A stretch of DNA of 64,000 nt from Alphaproteobacteria bacterium (GTDB lineage: Bacteria > Pseudomonadota > Alphaproteobacteria > RF32 > CAG-239): NCBI GenBank assembly GCA_015062285.1, contig SUUY01000003.1, positions 1-64,000 on the forward strand. Reading direction: 5' to 3'. Position numbers and translations under genes: made by a program. Below, in pieces: positions 61,135 to 64,000 of the stretch; position 1 is the stretch's first letter, and the number at the start of each line of letters is the position of its first letter. The notes beneath the pieces were generated by a model, which saw nothing but the letters and a program-made list of their open reading frames with translations, had not been told where the DNA came from and did no database searches.

Positions 61135-62406
61135 ATGATGAGTGATAATCAAGAAAATAAGGGTGAGTTGCTACATTGTTCATTTTGTGGCAAAAGCCAA
61201 GATGAAGTAAAAAAACTTATTGCAGGCAGAGGGGTTTATATCTGCGACGAGTGTATTGAGGTATGCATCAACATCGTTGCTGACGAAATGGAAGAGCAAA
61301 AGACTCAAGAAACCGGATCTACCGGTGAATCTTTGCCTTCACCGTCAAAAATCAAAGAGTTTTTAGATCAATATGTTATTGGTCAGGATTTTGCCAAAAA
61401 AGTATTGTCTGTGGCTGTATACAATCACTATAAGCGTCTTAACTCAAAGAAAAATAATAAAGATATTGAGATTTCTAAGTCAAATGTGATTCTCATCGGT
61501 TCTACCGGAAGCGGAAAAACATTGCTTGCTCAAACACTGGCTAAAATATTAGATGTTCCTTTTGCAATTGCTGATGCTACCACGCTGACAGAAGCCGGAT
61601 ATGTTGGTGAGGACGTCGAAAATATTGTTCTCAAGTTAGTACAAAATGCTAATTATGATATCGAAAAAGCTCAACGAGGAATTGTTTATATTGATGAGAT
61701 CGACAAAATTACTCGCAAAACAGATGGTCCGTCTATTACCCGTGATGTTTCAGGCGAGGGCGTGCAACAAGCATTACTGAAAATTATCGAAGGTACAATT
61801 GCCAATGTTCCGCCTCAAGGCGGACGCAAACATCCGCAACAAGAATTTTTGCATGTAGACACAACCAATATTTTGTTTATTTGTGGTGGTGCATTTGCCG
61901 GGTTAGAAAAAATTGTCAGCCGTCGCGGCAAAGAAACCTCAATCGGCTTTGGTGCAAAAGTTGCAGCGAAAGAAGAGCGTGGCATTGGTGAAATAATCAA
62001 AGATGTTCAGCCTGAAGATTTGCTCAAATTCGGTCTTATACCGGAATTTGTTGGCCGTTTACCGATTATCGCTACTCTTGGCGATTTGAACGAGGATGCT
62101 TTGGTTAAGGTTTTGACTGAGCCCAAAAATGCTCTTGTTAAGCAATATACATGCATGTTCGATATGGAAGGTGTAAAACTAACTTTGACTGAGGGGGCTT
62201 TGCGAGCAGTAGCCAAAAAGGCCATTGAACGCAAAACAGGAGCTCGCGGATTGCGTGCAATCATGGAAGATACATTGCTGGAGCTTATGTATGAAATTCC
62301 GGATAAGAAAGATGTTGTTGAAATTATCATTGATGAAAATGTTATCAACGATAAAAAAGCGCCTAAGTTTGTGCTAAACAAAAAAACAAGCAAAAAAGCA
62401 TCATAG
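61135..62406 (+). CDS. clpX: ClpX ATPase
   Basis: 423 residues. The zinc-binding domain ([19 protein letters not shown]) recognises adaptors such as SspB. The AAA+ domain has [20 protein letters not shown] (Walker A), [10 protein letters not shown] (Walker B), [19 protein letters not shown] and the pore loop in [11 protein letters not shown]. With ClpP it degrades ssrA-tagged proteins; the tmRNA and SspB genes lie 18-19 kb upstream. Confidence 0.97.
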   Translation: MMSDNQENKGELLHCSFCGKSQDEVKKLIAGRGVYICDECIEVCINIVADEMEEQKTQETGSTGESLPSPSKIKEFLDQYVIGQDFAKKVLSVAVYNHYKRLNSKKNNKDIEISKSNVILIGSTGSGKTLLAQTLAKILDVPFAIADATTLTEAGYVGEDVENIVLKLVQNANYDIEKAQRGIVYIDEIDKITRKTDGPSITRDVSGEGVQQALLKIIEGTIANVPPQGGRKHPQQEFLHVDTTNILFICGGAFAGLEKIVSRRGKETSIGFGAKVAAKEERGIGEIIKDVQPEDLLKFGLIPEFVGRLPIIATLGDLNEDALVKVLTEPKNALVKQYTCMFDMEGVKLTLTEGALRAVAKKAIERKTGARGLRAIMEDTLLELMYEIPDKKDVVEIIIDENVINDKKAPKFVLNKKTSKKAS

Positions 62407-62423
62407 ATTATGAATTTGTTATA

Positions 62424-62456
62424 AACCGCTTTGGTGCAAATCAGGGCGGTTTTCTC
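62424..62456 (+). terminator. Terminator of clpX
   Basis: AACCGC / GCGGTT stem followed by a short T-rich run. Confidence 0.65.
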
Positions 62457-62537
62457 ATTTGAATATGGAAAGTTGATTGTTGAATATTATATAATTATTA
62501 TAATAGAAAAATTGTATATATAAGAAGTTTAAAAGAC

Positions 62538-63095
62538 ATGAAGAAGTATCTCATCACAATATTAGCATCATTCATTTTTGCCGCACCATCCAAAGCCGGC
62601 ATACAAGAATATTGGCAACAGTTAAAACAAGATATTGCTCAAACATGGAAATCTGATAATTATGATTTGTATGTTCCTTTATACGCATGGCACAACCGCC
62701 TTACATATGATCAAGAACATATCGATAAATACAATGAAAATCCATGGGGACTTGGTTTTGGTAAGTCAGTACAAGGGGGTAATAATACCTGGCATAGTTT
62801 GTATGCTATGGTATTTAAGGATTCAAATGATCACCCGGAAACTTTTATTGGTTATGCATGGCTGAAAAATTGGGACATCAATGATAATCCGGACTTAAAA
62901 GTCGGTTTAGGATACACATTGGGCGTTACTCAGAGAGTGGAATGGTATTTTCTTCCTGTTCCGGCTCCTCTGCCGATTGCCAGTGTTTCATACAAAGATA
63001 TTGCTTTACAGGCAGCCTATGTTCCGGGAGTAAAAAATGATGGTAACGTGTTGTTTGTTTGGACGAAAATACCATTAAATCACTTGAATGATTGA
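62538..63095 (+). CDS. pagP: Lipid A palmitoyltransferase PagP
   Basis: 185 residues with a Sec signal peptide (about 1-20, ending PSKAG). YDLYVPLYAWHNRLTYDQEH, then NENPWGLGFGKS, contains the catalytic His of PagP. LPVPAPLPIASVSYKDIALQ and PGVKNDGNVLFVWTKIPL match the beta-barrel and its C-terminal strand. PagP transfers palmitate from phospholipid to lipid A at the outer membrane and alters recognition by host receptors. It is next to kdsA, another lipopolysaccharide gene, though each seems separately transcribed. Confidence 0.93.
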   Translation: MKKYLITILASFIFAAPSKAGIQEYWQQLKQDIAQTWKSDNYDLYVPLYAWHNRLTYDQEHIDKYNENPWGLGFGKSVQGGNNTWHSLYAMVFKDSNDHPETFIGYAWLKNWDINDNPDLKVGLGYTLGVTQRVEWYFLPVPAPLPIASVSYKDIALQAAYVPGVKNDGNVLFVWTKIPLNHLND

Positions 63096-63103
63096 CAAAA
63101 AAG

Positions 63104-63145
63104 TGCAAAAAAACCCAAAAAAACACTTGCTTTTTTTAAAAAATC
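63104..63145 (+). terminator. Terminator of pagP
   Basis: A weak AAGTG / CACTT stem followed by GC and T7. Confidence 0.55.
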
Positions 63146-63188
63146 TGTTAATCAGTAGGTCTAATTTAAATTTTAGTTAGAGGAAAAA

Positions 63189-64000
63189 ATGGCTGAAATT
63201 AAAACTTTTTATCCGCAAAAAACAGTCAAAATCGGCAATTTTGAAATAGGAAATGAATTGCCGTTGTCTCTTTTGTGTGGTCCATGTCAGATAGAAAGTC
63301 GCCAACATGCAATAGATATATGTGGTGCTATGTCTGAACTTACAAACAAACTTGGTATGAACTATGTATTTAAGGCTTCTTTCGATAAGGCTAATCGTAC
63401 CTCTATTAACGGAGCACGTGGTGTCGGTATGGAAGAAGGCATGCGTACCTTTGATGAAATTAAAAAACTTTATAACAATATTCCAATTGTAACCGATATT
63501 CACGAAGTTTGGCAGTGTGAAGAAGTTGCTAAACATGTTGATATGTTACAAATTCCGGCCTTTTTGTGTCGCCAAACAGATTTGGTGGTTGCAGCTGCCA
63601 AAACCGGCAAAATTGTAAATGTAAAAAAAGGCCAATTTTTGGCTCCTTGGGATGTTACTAATATTGTTAAGAAGGTAACCGACAGCGGCAACGAAAATGT
63701 ATGCATTACCGAGCGTGGAACATCGTTTGGCTACAATACATTGGTTGTAGATATGCGTGGTTTTCCGCAAATGGCTCAAGCAACAGGTTGTCCGGTTATT
63801 TTTGATGCTACTCACTCTGTACAGCAACCGGGAGGCCACGGTTCTTCTACCGGTGGTCAACGTGAATTTGCTCCGGTTTTGGCTCGTGCAGCCGTTGCTG
63901 TTGGTGTTGCATCTGTGTTTATCGAAACTCACGAAAATCCAGACAAAGCATTGTCTGATGGCCCGAATACCATAGCTCTAAGCGATATGGAAGGCGTATT
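63189..64000 (+). CDS. kdsA: 3-deoxy-8-phosphooctulonate synthase, 5' part (runs off the right edge)
   Basis: About 270 residues are visible without a stop. SLLCGPCQIESRQHAIDICG, YVFKASFDKANRTSINGARG, VTDIHEVWQCEEVAKHVDML, QIPAFLCRQTDLVVAAAKTG and VIFDATHSVQQPGG are KdsA signatures. It condenses phosphoenolpyruvate with arabinose 5-phosphate to make Kdo 8-phosphate for lipid A-core synthesis. GAGGAAA precedes the ATG at 63189. The pyrG...kdsA neighbourhood is typical of alphaproteobacteria, here interrupted by about 11 kb of other genes. Confidence 0.96.
   Translation, partial: MAEIKTFYPQKTVKIGNFEIGNELPLSLLCGPCQIESRQHAIDICGAMSELTNKLGMNYVFKASFDKANRTSINGARGVGMEEGMRTFDEIKKLYNNIPIVTDIHEVWQCEEVAKHVDMLQIPAFLCRQTDLVVAAAKTGKIVNVKKGQFLAPWDVTNIVKKVTDSGNENVCITERGTSFGYNTLVVDMRGFPQMAQATGCPVIFDATHSVQQPGGHGSSTGGQREFAPVLARAAVAVGVASVFIETHENPDKALSDGPNTIALSDMEGV

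Overview
The window looks like the chromosome of an uncultured, AT-rich, anaerobic, host-associated alphaproteobacterium. Class markers are GcrA, an alpha-type SspB, a circularly permuted two-piece tmRNA whose tag begins ANDNN, and the rpoZ-rsh and tpiA-secG-pyrG-kdsA neighbourhoods. The start of a pyruvate:ferredoxin oxidoreductase gene at the left edge suggests anaerobic life. I cannot name genus or species.

Layout. 1-2432: start of nifJ (minus), a palindromic repeat array, an SPFH/prohibitin-like gene and a small secreted protein. 2487-24714: an integrative element in tRNA-Gly(CCC), bounded by a 17-bp duplication of the tRNA 3' end. It carries a tyrosine integrase, an Mpi-like serine invertase beside a 15-bp inverted repeat that flanks a promoter, a recombinase paralogue lacking catalytic arginines, and a long polysaccharide operon (glycosyltransferases, CDP-hexose genes, glf, and a NeuB/NeuA/KdsC-like nonulosonate set). 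Its right part holds a DUF3768 gene, Fic, an HUH Rep, a C5 methyltransferase and HipBA. 24715-24890: a short tRNA-linked repeat element. 24950-35688: a kinase-like orphan and a second sugar locus (rmlACDB, FdtA/FdtB-like genes, glycosyltransferases). 36349-50514: gcrA, rpoZ, rsh, RHH-sspB-ssrA, folA-thyA, dut, ppiD, tpiA and secG. 50597-64000: pyrG, repeat clusters with a GIY-YIG gene, tRNA-Pro with a second tRNA-linked element, Chlamydia-like aaxB-aaxC, tRNA-Leu, tig-clpP-clpX, pagP and the start of kdsA.

How the genes work together. The island operon reads as a phase-variable surface glycan locus. As sequenced, the promoter points into the operon; inverted, it would point at the invertase gene. 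No wzx, wzy or ABC exporter is visible, so export must be encoded elsewhere. ssrA, sspB, clpP and clpX supply tagging, adaptor and protease of one quality-control route, and aaxB/aaxC form an arginine-agmatine acid-resistance pair.

Most striking observations: (1) a four-helix-bundle 'intervening sequence protein' gene lies inside the excised spacer of the split tmRNA, between complementary heptad repeats; (2) the putative invertible promoter with its invertase and pseudo-recombinase; (3) two short elements at two different tRNAs, each starting with an inverted copy of that tRNA's T-arm and ending with a direct copy of its 3' end; (4) a GIY-YIG gene forming the loop of a repeat palindrome; (5) eight isolated single-gene units without Shine-Dalgarno sequences, most with TTGACA-like promoters and all with their own or a shared terminator, scattered among housekeeping genes and suggestive of Bacteroidota-type expression signals.
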